Shown piece after piece: positions 36,286 to 45,736 of a stretch of DNA of 64,000 nt; position 1 is the stretch's first letter; each line of letters begins with the position of its first letter. Position numbers and translations under genes: made by a program. The notes beneath the pieces were generated by a model. That model did not search any database, was not told where the DNA came from, and saw nothing but the letters and a program-made list of their open reading frames with translations. The stretch lies in the NCBI GenBank assembly GCA_027485675.1, contig JAIXQP010000024.1, positions 30,404-94,403 on the forward strand, given 5' to 3'. The stretch comes from Terriglobales bacterium. GTDB taxonomy: Bacteria; Acidobacteriota; Terriglobia; Bryobacterales; Bryobacteraceae.

Positions 36286-39200
36286 TTGATCCGACTTACC
36301 CTGCTCGCCCTGCTCTGCGCCGCCGCCGCCCTGGCGCAGTCCTTCCATGGCTCGCTCCGCGGCCAGATCCTCGACCCCGGCGGCCGCGCCGTCCCCGTCG
36401 CCAAGGTCACCCTCATCGACGAGGGCACCGCCACGCAACGCTCCACCATCACCACCGAACAAGGCGAGTTCACCTTCGCCTCCGTCACCCCTTCCACCTA
36501 CACCGTCGTCGCCGAAGCCCCCGGCTTCAAACGCTCCGAACGCAAAGCCGTCAACGTCGCCACCCAAGCCGCCGTCACCGTCGACCTCAAACTCGAAATC
36601 GGCCAGGTCACCGAACAGGTCAACGTCACCGAAGAGGTCCCGGCCCTCGAAACCGCCAACGCCTCCACCGGCCAGGTCATCGACCGCCAAAAGCTCATCG
36701 ACCTGCCCAACCTCGGCCGAAACCCCTTCATGATGTCCAAGCTCGCCGAGAACGTCGTCCAGGTCGGCAACCCCAAGTTCAATCGCATGCAGGACCAGTC
36801 CGGCTCCTCGCAGATCTCCATCGCCGGCGGCCCCGTCCGCGGCAATAACTACACCCTCGACGGCATCTCCATCACGGACTCCACCAATCGCGCCGTCATT
36901 ATCCCCTCCGTCGAAGCCGTCCAGGAGGTCAAGGTCCAGGCCAACACCTACGACGCCGAGATGGGCCGCACCGGCGGCGGTACGTTCAACACCTTCCTCC
37001 GCTCCGGCACCAATCAAGTCCACGGCTCCGCCTTCGGTTACATCCGCGAAACCGAATGGCTCGCCAACAACTTCTTCTCCAATCGCGCCGGCACCCCCCG
37101 TATCAATCAGCCCTTCCGCAACTACGGCGGCTCCATCGGCGGCCCCGTCCGCATCCCCAAGGTCTACGACGGCCGCAACAAAACCTTCTTCTGGATCACC
37201 GGTGAAGCCTACCGCCAAACCGAATCCGCCGGCACCCGCCTCTCTGTCCCCACCGCCGCCGAACGCCTCGGCGATTTCTCCCGCTCCGCCTCCCGCACCG
37301 GCACGGGCCTCCAACTGATGTACGATCCCCTCACCACGCGCCCCGACGGCTCCCGCACCCCCTTCGCCGGCAACATCATCCCCGGCAACCGCATCAGCGC
37401 CATCGGCCGCAACATCGCCTCCTACTATCCCCTCCCCAACCTCGAAGCCCGCTTCTACGCCGACCTCAACTACGACGCCACCATCGGCGCCTACAACCGC
37501 GCCGACCAGACCACCTGGAAGATGGACCACGAACTCTTCTCCTGGTGGCGCGCCTCGGCCTCCTATCTCCACTACGGCAGCCGCGAACCCGGCAACGCCT
37601 GGTGGAACTCCATCGCCTCGCCCAACCAGGGCGTTCTCTTCCGCAAGGTGGACGCGACCCAGGTGAACTCCACCCTCACCCCCTCGCCCACCCTGGTCAT
37701 CGCCGTCCGCTACGGCTTCAACCGCTTCCCCAACTTCTCGGCGCCCACCAGCCTCGGCTTTAGCCAAACCACTCTGGGCTTCCCGAACTCCCTCGCTGCC
37801 ATCACCAAGAACACCGCCTTCCCTAGCATCACCATGTCCGATGTCGGCAGCTTCGGCGGTGGCACCACCAGCCAAAGCGTTCTTCACTCGAAAAGCTTCA
37901 ACACCACCGCCAGCAAGTTCATGGGCAAACACAGCCTGAAGTTCGGCTTCGATTGGCGCAGCCTCAATAACGACGGCGCTCCCGGCTTTGGCCCCAGCTC
38001 CTTCAGCTTCTCCGATATCTTCACGCGCTCCGTGCCTCAACGCACCGTCCAGGGCACCGGCGGCAGCTTGGCGACTCTCCTCCTCGGCTACCCCACCGGC
38101 GGCAGCATGACCGTCGCGACCAACTTCTATAACTTCGCCAAGTACTACGCCGGCTTCGTCCAGGACGATTTCCGCGTCACCTCCAAACTCACCCTCAACT
38201 TCGGCCTCCGCTACGAATTCGAAACCGGCCCCGCCGACCGCAACAACAACTTCATCACCGGCTTCGATCCCGCCGTCGCCAGCCCCCTGCAACAAACAGT
38301 CCCCGACCCCAAAATCGTCGGCGGCGTCCAGTTCGCCGGAGTCAACGGCAACGGCACCACCGCCGGCAACCCCAACGCCAACAAGTTCTCCCCCCGCTTC
38401 GGCTTCGCCTATTCGAAGGACTCGAAAACGGCCATCCGCGGCGGCTACGGCATCTTCTGGGCCCCGCTTCCGTTCTCCTTCCAATCCACCATCGGCTACT
38501 CCCAGTCCACGCCCATCGTCGCCAGCTTCGATAACAACTTCACCCCGGCGACGACGCTCGATAACCCCTATCCCAACGGCCTGATTCCCATCGTCGGCAA
38601 CGCCGCCGGCCTCGCCACCGGCATCGGCCAATCGCTCTCCCTGCCGGACCGCGACGCCCGCTCCGGCTACGTGCAGCAGTACTCGTTCGATATCCAGCGC
38701 CAGCTCCCCGCCGGCTTCGTCCTCGGCGCCGGCTACGTCGGCTCGAAGAGTCTGCAACTCGCCCAGGACGGCCGCAACATCAACCAGCTCGCCCCCGAGT
38801 TCCTCTCGCTCGGCACGGCGCTCAATCAGTCCGTGCCGAACCCCATGTTCAACCGCGGCGGCCTGCTCAACGTCGCCGGCGCCGTCATCTCCCGCTCGCA
38901 GTTGCTCCGGCCCCATCCGCAGTTCACCGCGGTCACCCTCAACAACTCGGACACCAACCGCGCCATGTACCACTCGCTCTATATCAAGGCCCAGCGCCGC
39001 TTCGCCCAGGGCATGACGGTCCTCGCCACCTACACCCGTTCCCAGAACATGGACGCCGCCTATGGCTCGGTCGGCAACACCTTCTCCGCTACCGTCGCCG
39101 GCCCCCAGAACGCCTACGCCCCCGAGCAGGAGTACAGCCTGTCGAGCGTCCACTCGCCCAACCGGCTCTCCATGGCCATCACGTATGAGTTGCCGCTCTT

Positions 39201-39672
39201 CAAGACCAACCGTATCCTCGGCGGCTGGTCCTTCAACGCGGTCAGCGTCATGCAGTCCGGCTACCCGCTCACCATCACCCAGCCGAACGACAACAGCGTC
39301 ATCGGCGCGAGCCACATGCGGCCCAACGGCACCGGCCTCTCGGCCACTGTCGACAAGCCCTTCGCGCAGCGCCTCGACGGCTGGATCAACCCCGCCGCCT
39401 TCAGCCAGGCCCCGCAGTTCACCTTCGGTAACACCAGCCGCACGAACCCCCTGCGTGGCCCCGGCCAGGTCAATTGGGATGTCTCCGTCTTCAAGACCTT
39501 CGGCATCACCGAACGCCTGAAGGCCCAGTTCCGTGCCGAGGCCATGAACTTCACCAACACCCCGATGTTCAATGGCCCCAACACCACGTTCACTAACCCG
39601 CAGTTCGGCCTCATTTCGAGCCAGGCCAACTTCTCGCGGCTCATCCAGCTCGGCGTCCGCTTCTTCCTCTAA
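36286..39672 (+). CDS. Oar-like TonB-dependent outer-membrane receptor
   Basis: 1128 residues from a TTG (36286) that has TGAGGAG about 9 nt upstream. Signal peptide at 1-18 (LTLLALLCAAAALAQ), then a carboxypeptidase-regulatory sandwich (SLRGQILDPGGRAVPVAKVTL in two pieces), plug-like segments (LPNLGRNPFMMSKLAENVV, YTLDGISITDSTN, VHGSAFGYIR) and a long barrel with RYEFETGP. The end MNFTNTPMFNGPN and LGVRFFL are typical of this family. It probably imports or binds oligomeric material in the outer membrane. The PPC gene follows after 19 nt, with a hairpin between them. Confidence 0.93.
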   Translation: MIRLTLLALLCAAAALAQSFHGSLRGQILDPGGRAVPVAKVTLIDEGTATQRSTITTEQGEFTFASVTPSTYTVVAEAPGFKRSERKAVNVATQAAVTVDLKLEIGQVTEQVNVTEEVPALETANASTGQVIDRQKLIDLPNLGRNPFMMSKLAENVVQVGNPKFNRMQDQSGSSQISIAGGPVRGNNYTLDGISITDSTNRAVIIPSVEAVQEVKVQANTYDAEMGRTGGGTFNTFLRSGTNQVHGSAFGYIRETEWLANNFFSNRAGTPRINQPFRNYGGSIGGPVRIPKVYDGRNKTFFWITGEAYRQTESAGTRLSVPTAAERLGDFSRSASRTGTGLQLMYDPLTTRPDGSRTPFAGNIIPGNRISAIGRNIASYYPLPNLEARFYADLNYDATIGAYNRADQTTWKMDHELFSWWRASASYLHYGSREPGNAWWNSIASPNQGVLFRKVDATQVNSTLTPSPTLVIAVRYGFNRFPNFSAPTSLGFSQTTLGFPNSLAAITKNTAFPSITMSDVGSFGGGTTSQSVLHSKSFNTTASKFMGKHSLKFGFDWRSLNNDGAPGFGPSSFSFSDIFTRSVPQRTVQGTGGSLATLLLGYPTGGSMTVATNFYNFAKYYAGFVQDDFRVTSKLTLNFGLRYEFETGPADRNNNFITGFDPAVASPLQQTVPDPKIVGGVQFAGVNGNGTTAGNPNANKFSPRFGFAYSKDSKTAIRGGYGIFWAPLPFSFQSTIGYSQSTPIVASFDNNFTPATTLDNPYPNGLIPIVGNAAGLATGIGQSLSLPDRDARSGYVQQYSFDIQRQLPAGFVLGAGYVGSKSLQLAQDGRNINQLAPEFLSLGTALNQSVPNPMFNRGGLLNVAGAVISRSQLLRPHPQFTAVTLNNSDTNRAMYHSLYIKAQRRFAQGMTVLATYTRSQNMDAAYGSVGNTFSATVAGPQNAYAPEQEYSLSSVHSPNRLSMAITYELPLFKTNRILGGWSFNAVSVMQSGYPLTITQPNDNSVIGASHMRPNGTGLSATVDKPFAQRLDGWINPAAFSQAPQFTFGNTSRTNPLRGPGQVNWDVSVFKTFGITERLKAQFRAEAMNFTNTPMFNGPNTTFTNPQFGLISSQANFSRLIQLGVRFFL

Positions 39673-39680
39673 AGCGGTAA

Positions 39681-39708
39681 AGTGGGAGCCGATGAAAAGG
39701 CTCCCACT
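39681..39708 (+). promoter_or_regulatory. 10-bp perfect inverted repeat enclosing the PPC start codon
   Basis: AGTGGGAGCC at 39681-39690 pairs perfectly with GGCTCCCACT at 39699-39708. The Shine-Dalgarno-like GGGAG is in the stem and the ATG at 39692 is in the 8-nt loop. It begins 8 nt after the receptor stop, so it may end receptor transcription, mask PPC translation, or both. Confidence 0.6.
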
Positions 39709-40240
39709 TCTCCTCCTCCTCTGCGCCCTCCTCCTCCCCGCCCAGGTCAAACGCACCGAGGTCATCAAGGCCACCACGCCCGAAGACGACGCCAAAGGCC
39801 TCGATCCCAAGGTCCCCGAATCCGTCGCCATCTCCACGCAGTTTGAACGCGTCGTCGTGATTCGCGTGAAGAACCAGGCCGGCCTCCTCACCGCCATCGA
39901 GCGCCATGTGGCTGAGCAGAAGATCCGCAACGCCGTCATCTTGAGCGGCGTCGGTTCCGCCATCGCGACCCACTACCACATGGTCACCAACCGCTCGTTC
40001 CCTTCGAAAAACCTCTACCTCGAAAACCCCAACACCTCGGCCGACATCATCTCCATGAGCGGCTTCGTCCTCGATGGCAAGGTCCACTGCCATCTCACGT
40101 TCGCGGATCCGGACAAAGCCTACGGCGGCCATCTCGAAGCCAACACCCGCGTCTTCACCTTCGCCGTGCTCGCCCTCGGCGTCCTGCCGGACGATCAGTC
40201 CCTCGGCCTCAAACGCTTCGACGACAAGACCTGGCGCTAA
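39692..40240 (+). CDS. Exported PPC/DUF296-domain protein
   Basis: 182 residues from ATG 39692. A clear signal peptide (KRLPLLLLLCALLLPAQ) precedes a PPC/DUF296 domain (about 45-175). Recognisable pieces are VVVIRVKNQAGLLTAIERHV, ILSGVGSAIATHYHMV, KVHCHLTFADPDKAYGGHL and the end FDDKTWR. The domain trimerises and holds a metal through His residues; HYH and HCH..GGH supply candidate ligands. Cytosolic relatives are called DNA-binding, but a signal peptide makes that role unlikely here. Two decayed partial copies follow directly (40241-40673). The start codon lies in a hairpin loop. Confidence 0.85.
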   Translation: MKRLPLLLLLCALLLPAQVKRTEVIKATTPEDDAKGLDPKVPESVAISTQFERVVVIRVKNQAGLLTAIERHVAEQKIRNAVILSGVGSAIATHYHMVTNRSFPSKNLYLENPNTSADIISMSGFVLDGKVHCHLTFADPDKAYGGHLEANTRVFTFAVLALGVLPDDQSLGLKRFDDKTWR

Positions 40241-40267
40241 CTGAGAACTCGGTGGACCGGCCGTCAG

Positions 40268-40414
40268 AGAAGATCCGCAGCGCCGTCACGCTCGTCGGCG
40301 TCGGCATCCTCACCGCGGCCCGCTACCACGCGGTCACGAAACGCTCGTTCGCCACCAAGAGCAAGCTCCCAACACCGGCGCCTCAAACCCCTCGCCGACC
40401 AAACCTGGCGCTAA
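40268..40414 (+). pseudogene. Decayed partial copy 1 of the PPC gene
   Basis: It reads SEKIRSAVTLVGVG, then RYHAVTKRSFATKSK, which parallels EQKIRNAVILSGVG and HYHMVTNRSFPSKN of the intact gene, then shifts frame and jumps to the last bases (CCTGGCGCTAA) of the parent. Most of the domain is missing. The 27 bases before it (from 40241) resemble the end of the DUF1501 gene tail (compare GTGGACCGGC with GTGGATCGGC at 40683). Confidence 0.8.
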
Positions 40415-40487
40415 CTCTTAGTCCGGAGAATCGGCCCGTCAGAGTCCGGCCGCCTCCGCGTCAACAACCATTCCAGCCCGCCATTGA

Positions 40488-40673
40488 CCATCCGAGGGGC
40501 CGTCATCCTCGACGGCGTCGGTTCCGTCATCCGGGCCCGCTGCCAGATCGAGCACCTCGGCCGGCAACATCTCCGTGATCAGCTTCGCCCTCGCCGCGCT
40601 CATCGCACGTTTGCCGATCCCGGCAAAGCCTACGGCGGCCACCTCGAAGCCAACATCCTTCGCCTGGCGCTAA
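40488..40673 (+). pseudogene. Decayed partial copy 2 of the PPC gene
   Basis: This second copy begins with ATCCGAGGGGCCGTCATC-like sequence, matching the IRNAVI region. It deletes the middle and keeps the AFADPGKAYGGHLEAN region; over 42 aligned bases there I count 4 differences from the parent. It also ends in CTGGCGCTAA. The preceding linker (40415-40450) again resembles the DUF1501 tail. The stop codon of the leftward DUF1501 gene overlaps its last bases. Confidence 0.8.
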
Positions 40674-42049
40674 GAAATAATCCGGTGGATCGGCTCGCCA
40701 TAGTCGATGTCGATCCGCTTGTGCCCCGGCACTTCCAGCTTCCGCGCATCGATCCCCAACTGGTGCAGCACCGTCGCATGGATATCGGTGACGTAGTGCC
40801 GGTTCTCGACGGCATGGAAGCCGATCTCATCCGTCGCGCCTTCGACGACTCCGCCCTTAATCCCGCCACCCGCCAGCCACACCGAGAAGCCGTAGGGATG
40901 ATGGTCGCGCCCGTTGGTCCCCTCCGCGCCCGGCGTCCGCCCGAACTCGGTCGCGAACACCACCAGCGTATCGTCGAACAAGCCCCGCTGCTTCAGATCT
41001 TTGAGCAGCCCCGCAATCGGCAAGTCCACCTGCGCCGCCAACTCGCTATGCGTCTTCTTCAGATTGCTATGCCCGTCCCACTTCCCGGCGCCGCCGTTAT
41101 TCCCGTGGAACACCTGAATGAACCGCACCCCGCTCTCCGCCATCCGCCGCGCCGCCAGCAGCGTCTCGCCAAACGGCTTCGTCACCGCGTTATCGATGCC
41201 ATACAGCTTCTGCGTCTCGGCGCTCTCCGCCGAAAGCCGCATAATCTCCGGCACCGCCGTCTGCATCCGGAACGCTAGCTCATAGGACTTGATCCGCGCC
41301 TTCAGCCCCGCGTCCTCCGGATACTGCTCCGCCGTAATCTGGTTGAACTTGTGGATCAAATCAAACTGCCGCCGCTGCGCGTCGCTCGCAATCTCGACGT
41401 GCGGCTTGGCGTAGGGCAGGGGATTGGTGGGATTCACGTCCAGGCGCACCCCGCCATGCTCCGGGCCCAAGTACGAAGCCCCGTGCGCCGCCGGCCCGCC
41501 GCAGCAGGAGTCGATCGGCTCGCCCAGCACCACAAACTGCGGCAGGTTCTCGTTCAACGAACCCAGGCCATAATGCACCCACGCGCCAATCGTCGGGAAC
41601 TGCCCTTCGAGCACATGCCGTCCCGTGTGGAACTGCATCTGCGCCCCGTGGTTATTGTCCGTCGTCCACACCGAACGCACCACCGCGATGTCATCAATAC
41701 AGCTTCCAATATGCGGAAACCAGTCGCTGACTTCGATCCCGCTCTTGCCCCGCTTGGCAAAGCCCGTCTGCAGCGGGTACAGCCTCGGCTGCGCCTTATG
41801 CAACCCCGCAATCACCTCGCGCAGATTCTGCTTCACCAGCGGATTCTCAAGCGCCGCATGGTACGGCGTATCGCCCAGCAGCCGCCCCGCGTACTTGTTC
41901 AACTCCGGCTTCGGGTCGAACGATTCCATGTGGCTCACGCCGCCGATCATAAACAGCCAGATCACGCGCTTGGCCTTCCCCTGCGGGACTTGTCCGTTCA
42001 GCAGAGCGCCCAGGGCGAGGTTCGAAAGAAAAGCGCGGCGGGTAGTCAT
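40670..42049 (-). CDS. DUF1501 protein with Tat-like signal
   Basis: 459 residues. N terminus TTRRAFLSNLALGALL is a Tat-type signal. The body has DUF1501 marks: VIWLFMIGGVSHMESFDPKP, FAKRGKSGIEVSDWFPHIGSC, a TEFGRTPGAEG..GRDHHP segment and the C-terminal AGGGIKGG, ENRHYVTDIHATVLHQLGID. DUF1501 is in the alkaline-phosphatase/sulfatase superfamily, but its reaction is unknown. It pairs with the DUF1549/DUF1553 protein upstream through an ATGA overlap, as in many acidobacteria and planctomycetes. Its last codons have been copied into the decayed linkers at 40241 and 40415. Confidence 0.92.
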   Translation of the reverse strand: MTTRRAFLSNLALGALLNGQVPQGKAKRVIWLFMIGGVSHMESFDPKPELNKYAGRLLGDTPYHAALENPLVKQNLREVIAGLHKAQPRLYPLQTGFAKRGKSGIEVSDWFPHIGSCIDDIAVVRSVWTTDNNHGAQMQFHTGRHVLEGQFPTIGAWVHYGLGSLNENLPQFVVLGEPIDSCCGGPAAHGASYLGPEHGGVRLDVNPTNPLPYAKPHVEIASDAQRRQFDLIHKFNQITAEQYPEDAGLKARIKSYELAFRMQTAVPEIMRLSAESAETQKLYGIDNAVTKPFGETLLAARRMAESGVRFIQVFHGNNGGAGKWDGHSNLKKTHSELAAQVDLPIAGLLKDLKQRGLFDDTLVVFATEFGRTPGAEGTNGRDHHPYGFSVWLAGGGIKGGVVEGATDEIGFHAVENRHYVTDIHATVLHQLGIDARKLEVPGHKRIDIDYGEPIHRIIS

Positions 42050-44343
42050 CGGGTGGTCACGAAATCATTATGGTTGAACAACGCGTGGATCAGATCCACG
42101 GGCGCGGCCTCGGCCGCCAACTTGCGTTCGGCGCTCGTAGGCAGCCGCCCCAGCACCGTTCGAAACGCCCGGTCCACAAACCCCGGGCCTTCCAGGCGCC
42201 GCGCCAGCTTCGCCGCCATCTCCTGGCTCAGTTGGCTATTGGCCATCGCCAACGCCTGCTGCGGCACCACGCTCTCGTTGCGCTCGTAGCACTCGGTCGG
42301 GTTCGCCCCATCGAACACCTGCAGGAACTGCATCTGCATATCCGGCGAATGGCTGAAGTAAAGGCTCCGGCGCCGGACTTCAAATCCCTTAGCCGGGTCA
42401 ATATCCGGGCCGCCCATCGTGCGGTCCAACTCCCCCGCCACGGCCAGAATGCTATCCCGCACCACCTCGGCCTCCAACCGCCGCGAAGCGGGCCGCACGG
42501 CCTTATAAGCCGCGCTCGTCAGGATCCGCTTATGCAGCGCCTTCATGTCCCAGCCGGAGTTCATAAACTCGACGGCCAGAAAATCGAGCAACGGCTGGTT
42601 CGTCGGCTTCTGCCCGTTCAGGCCGAAGTCAAACACCGTCGGCACTAAAGCCGTGCCGAAGTGCCGCAGCCAGATGTGGTTCACGGCCACCCGCGCCGTC
42701 AAGGGATTCTCGGTGGAGCCAATCCATTGCGCCAGCGCCGTGCGCCGCCCCGTGCTCTTGGTCGGGTACTCTTTGCCGATCGGCGTGTAGCCCGTCGCCG
42801 GCTGCGTCAGCGCCGCCGTCGCCGCCGCCAGCGCCTTTTGCGCCTCGGCCACTTTCTTCGCGTCCGGCTTCTCGCCCGCCATCGCGGCGGTCATCTCCGC
42901 CTGCGCCTTCTGCAGCTTCTCATGGCCGCGCAGCAGTCCCGCCTTGCGCTCGAGTTCCCGAGCCTTCGCCGCCAGCTCTTCAAAATTCGGATCCGCCGGC
43001 ACGGCAAACTTCGCCCGCTCCGCCGCGATCCGCGCTTCGAGCGCAGGCAACTCCGCCTGCGCCGCGGCCAGCGCCAGCGGGTCCCCCGCGGCTTTCGCAA
43101 TAGCGTCCTTGGCTTGCGCGAGCAACTCGGCATGGACGAACTCGCGGTGGTCCGGATAGTAGGAAGCCAGCGGCAACGACACCGGCGCAATCTTCCCCAG
43201 CGCCGGCCCCAACGCCGCCGGCGCCGCCGGGCCCAGCACGTTCGCCTTGTCCGGCGTCTGAATGTTCCCGCGAATCAGCAGATAGGTCGGCCGGTCCAGC
43301 GCCGCGTCGAACACCCGCGTCAGCGCGTCCTTCTCGACGTCCGTCTCGCCCGGCACCCGGTCCATCCGGACCTCATACGGCTCGAACACCGCGCGCAGCC
43401 GGTAGTACTCCTCCTGCGCAATCGGATCGTACTTGTGGTCGTGGCAGCGCGCGCACTTCACCGTCACGCCCATAAACCCGAGCATCGTGTGGTCCACGGC
43501 GTCCTGCATCCAACCATCCCGGTCAAACTTCGAATAGTTCCGCGCGAGGAACCCCGTAGCCCGCAACGTCGCCGGATCGTTCGGGGCCACCTCATCCCCC
43601 GCCAGCATCTCCACAATCATCCGGTCGTACGGCTTGCCCGAGTTCAGCGATTCGACAATCCAGTCCCGCCACCGCCACACGTGCTTATGGCTATTCCGAA
43701 CCTCGTTCGACCGCCGGTAGCCATACCAGTCGCTATAGCGCCAGATGTCCATCCAGTGCCGGCCCCACCGTTCCCCATAACGCGGATCGGCCAGCAGAGC
43801 ATCGACACTCTGCTCATACGAAAGCTTCGCATGACGCGCCGCCTCCTCGGCCGTAGGCGGCATGCCAACTACGTCCAGATACAGCCGCCGCAGCAAAACA
43901 TCCGCCGCCGCCTCCGGGCCACCCGGCTTCACAAGCTCATCCAGGCTCGCCACCGCCGGTCGCACCGGCTTGTTAAACGCCCAATGCGAAGACCGCTTCG
44001 GCCCCTTCGAAACCACCCGTTCCCAAGGCGCCCCGTCCTCGATCCACGCCGCGACCAGCGCCAACTCCACGTCCGTAAACTTCGCCCCAAACTTCGGCAT
44101 CGCCGGCTTGGCCGTATGCGCCAGCAACTGATACAGAAAGCTATCTTTCGCCTTCCCCGGCACCAGACCCGGCCCGCGGTCCCCGCCGCGCAGCGCCGTC
44201 TCGCGCGTCGAAAGATCAAACCCGGACTGCTTACCCGCCGCGTTGTGGCAGCCCAGGCATCGCGCTTCGAGCAACTGCAGCGCCTCCGGCTTCTGGGCGT
44301 AAAGGCCCAGGCAAAAGCCGAGAAGGAGAGCCGCTCTACACAA
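42046..44343 (-). CDS. Cytochrome-c / DUF1549 / DUF1553 protein
   Basis: 765 residues with a signal peptide (residues 1-16). A planctomycete-type cytochrome c domain carries CLGCH at residues 29-33. DUF1549 follows, with LYLDVVGMPPTAEE and the CARCHDHKYDP motif, and DUF1553 in the C-terminal third (PLTARVAVNHIWLRHFG, and ending in HALFNHNDFVTTR). A coiled-coil-like Ala/Glu/Lys stretch lies between about 430 and 510. It is thought to be a periplasmic electron-transfer/binding partner of DUF1501. It overlaps the DUF1501 genes at both ends (4 nt at one end, 8 nt at the other). Confidence 0.93.
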   Translation of the reverse strand: MCRAALLLGFCLGLYAQKPEALQLLEARCLGCHNAAGKQSGFDLSTRETALRGGDRGPGLVPGKAKDSFLYQLLAHTAKPAMPKFGAKFTDVELALVAAWIEDGAPWERVVSKGPKRSSHWAFNKPVRPAVASLDELVKPGGPEAAADVLLRRLYLDVVGMPPTAEEAARHAKLSYEQSVDALLADPRYGERWGRHWMDIWRYSDWYGYRRSNEVRNSHKHVWRWRDWIVESLNSGKPYDRMIVEMLAGDEVAPNDPATLRATGFLARNYSKFDRDGWMQDAVDHTMLGFMGVTVKCARCHDHKYDPIAQEEYYRLRAVFEPYEVRMDRVPGETDVEKDALTRVFDAALDRPTYLLIRGNIQTPDKANVLGPAAPAALGPALGKIAPVSLPLASYYPDHREFVHAELLAQAKDAIAKAAGDPLALAAAQAELPALEARIAAERAKFAVPADPNFEELAAKARELERKAGLLRGHEKLQKAQAEMTAAMAGEKPDAKKVAEAQKALAAATAALTQPATGYTPIGKEYPTKSTGRRTALAQWIGSTENPLTARVAVNHIWLRHFGTALVPTVFDFGLNGQKPTNQPLLDFLAVEFMNSGWDMKALHKRILTSAAYKAVRPASRRLEAEVVRDSILAVAGELDRTMGGPDIDPAKGFEVRRRSLYFSHSPDMQMQFLQVFDGANPTECYERNESVVPQQALAMANSQLSQEMAAKLARRLEGPGFVDRAFRTVLGRLPTSAERKLAAEAAPVDLIHALFNHNDFVTTR

Positions 44344-45736
44344 TGCCTTTGATCACCTCGCCCTGAATCTCCGTCAGCCGCTCGCGCCGTCCCTGATGCA
44401 GATAGTTCAGCGCATCCTGGTCCAGGCCCAACTGATGCAGGATCGTCGTATGCACGTCCCGCAGATGGTGCGGCTTCTCCACCGCATACAAGCCCACCTC
44501 GTCCGTAGTCCCTTCCACGACGCCGCCCTTCACCCCGCCCCCGGCCATCCACATCGTAAAGCCCGTATTGTTGTGGTCGCGACCCTTGCCGCCCTGCGCC
44601 TCCGGCGTCCGGCCAAACTCGCCGCCCCAAACCACAAGCGTTGAATCCAGCAGCCCGCGCTGCTTCAAATCCTTCAGCAAAGCCGCAATCGGCTGGTCCG
44701 TCCGCGCCGCCATCCGCAGGTGATTCTCTTCGATATCGTCATGCGCGTCCCACTGCGAAATCGCCGGGCCGCCCGAAACCACCGTCACAAATCGAACGCC
44801 CTTCTCGACCAGCCGCCGCGCCATCAAGCACCGCCGCCCAAAGTCGTCCGTCGTCGGATTGCCAATGCCGTACATCGCGTTGATGTGGGCCGGTTCGTTC
44901 TTCATATCGAACACCGCCGGCGCCTCGGTCTGCATCTTAAACGCCAGGTCGTACGTGCTCAGCCGCGCCGAAAACTCATCGTCCCCCGGCGTCATGGTCG
45001 CCTCGTCAATCTCGCGGATGAAGTTCAACGTGTTCCGCCGCTGCGCGAGCGTCACGCCCTCCGGCAGCTCCAGATTCAACACCGGCTTCGCCCCGCCCCG
45101 AAACACATTCGGCTGATATACCGCCGGCAGAAACGCGTTCGAATACACCGGTTGCCCCGCCTCAATCGTCCCGTACGGATCCGGCATCACGACATACCCG
45201 GGCAGGGAATCGCTCTCACTGCCGAGCCCGTAAACCGACCACGAGCCCATGCTCGGAAACCCCGGCAGAATGCGCCCTGTGAACAGCTGATACTGCGCCG
45301 ACGAATGAATAAACGCGTCCGCCGTGCACGACCGGATCACCGCCAGATCATCGGCACAAGTCGCCGTATGCGGCAGCAGGTCCGAAACCCAAAGGCCACT
45401 CTTGCCGTGCTGCTTAAACGTCCGCTTCGTCCCCAACAGCTTCGGCGTACCGTTGATGAACTGCCGCTTCGCCGGCCGGAACGAAGCCGGCAGCGGCTGC
45501 CCGTCGAGCTTATTCAACAGCGGCTTCGGATCAAACGTCTCCATCTGGCTCGGTCCACCGGCCATGAAGAGGAAGATCACGGACTTCGCCTTCGCCGGCA
45601 GCGTCGGCTTCTTTGGCGCCAGCGGGTTCTTCACCTCGGCGTTGAGCATCGCGCCAAAGGCCAGGCTGCCAAAGCCGCAAAACGCGTCGGTCAAAAACTC
45701 GCGGCGATTCCGGGTTGGTTTCGAATGAAGGCTCAT
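44336..45736 (-). CDS. DUF1501 protein with Tat-like signal (second copy)
   Basis: 466 residues. The N terminus NRREFLTDAFCGFGSLAFG is a Tat-type signal. DUF1501 features: SVIFLFMAGGPSQMETFDPK, KQHGKSGLWVSDLLPH, GGEFGRTPEAQG, GRDHNNTGFTMW and VVEGTTDEVGLYAVE. It differs from the neighbour at 40670 and is not a recent duplicate. It overlaps both its partners (8 nt and 4 nt), so the four genes from 47718 to 40670 form a coupled operon. The reaction is unknown; the neighbours suggest handling of a large extracellular polymer. Confidence 0.92.
   Translation of the reverse strand: MSLHSKPTRNRREFLTDAFCGFGSLAFGAMLNAEVKNPLAPKKPTLPAKAKSVIFLFMAGGPSQMETFDPKPLLNKLDGQPLPASFRPAKRQFINGTPKLLGTKRTFKQHGKSGLWVSDLLPHTATCADDLAVIRSCTADAFIHSSAQYQLFTGRILPGFPSMGSWSVYGLGSESDSLPGYVVMPDPYGTIEAGQPVYSNAFLPAVYQPNVFRGGAKPVLNLELPEGVTLAQRRNTLNFIREIDEATMTPGDDEFSARLSTYDLAFKMQTEAPAVFDMKNEPAHINAMYGIGNPTTDDFGRRCLMARRLVEKGVRFVTVVSGGPAISQWDAHDDIEENHLRMAARTDQPIAALLKDLKQRGLLDSTLVVWGGEFGRTPEAQGGKGRDHNNTGFTMWMAGGGVKGGVVEGTTDEVGLYAVEKPHHLRDVHTTILHQLGLDQDALNYLHQGRRERLTEIQGEVIKGIV

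Noticed and set aside
36217..39963. Leftward frame of 1248 codons
   Set aside because: Antisense to the receptor at 36286-39672. Its Gly/Glu/Val-rich translation follows from the C-ending codons of the real gene and has no family resemblance.
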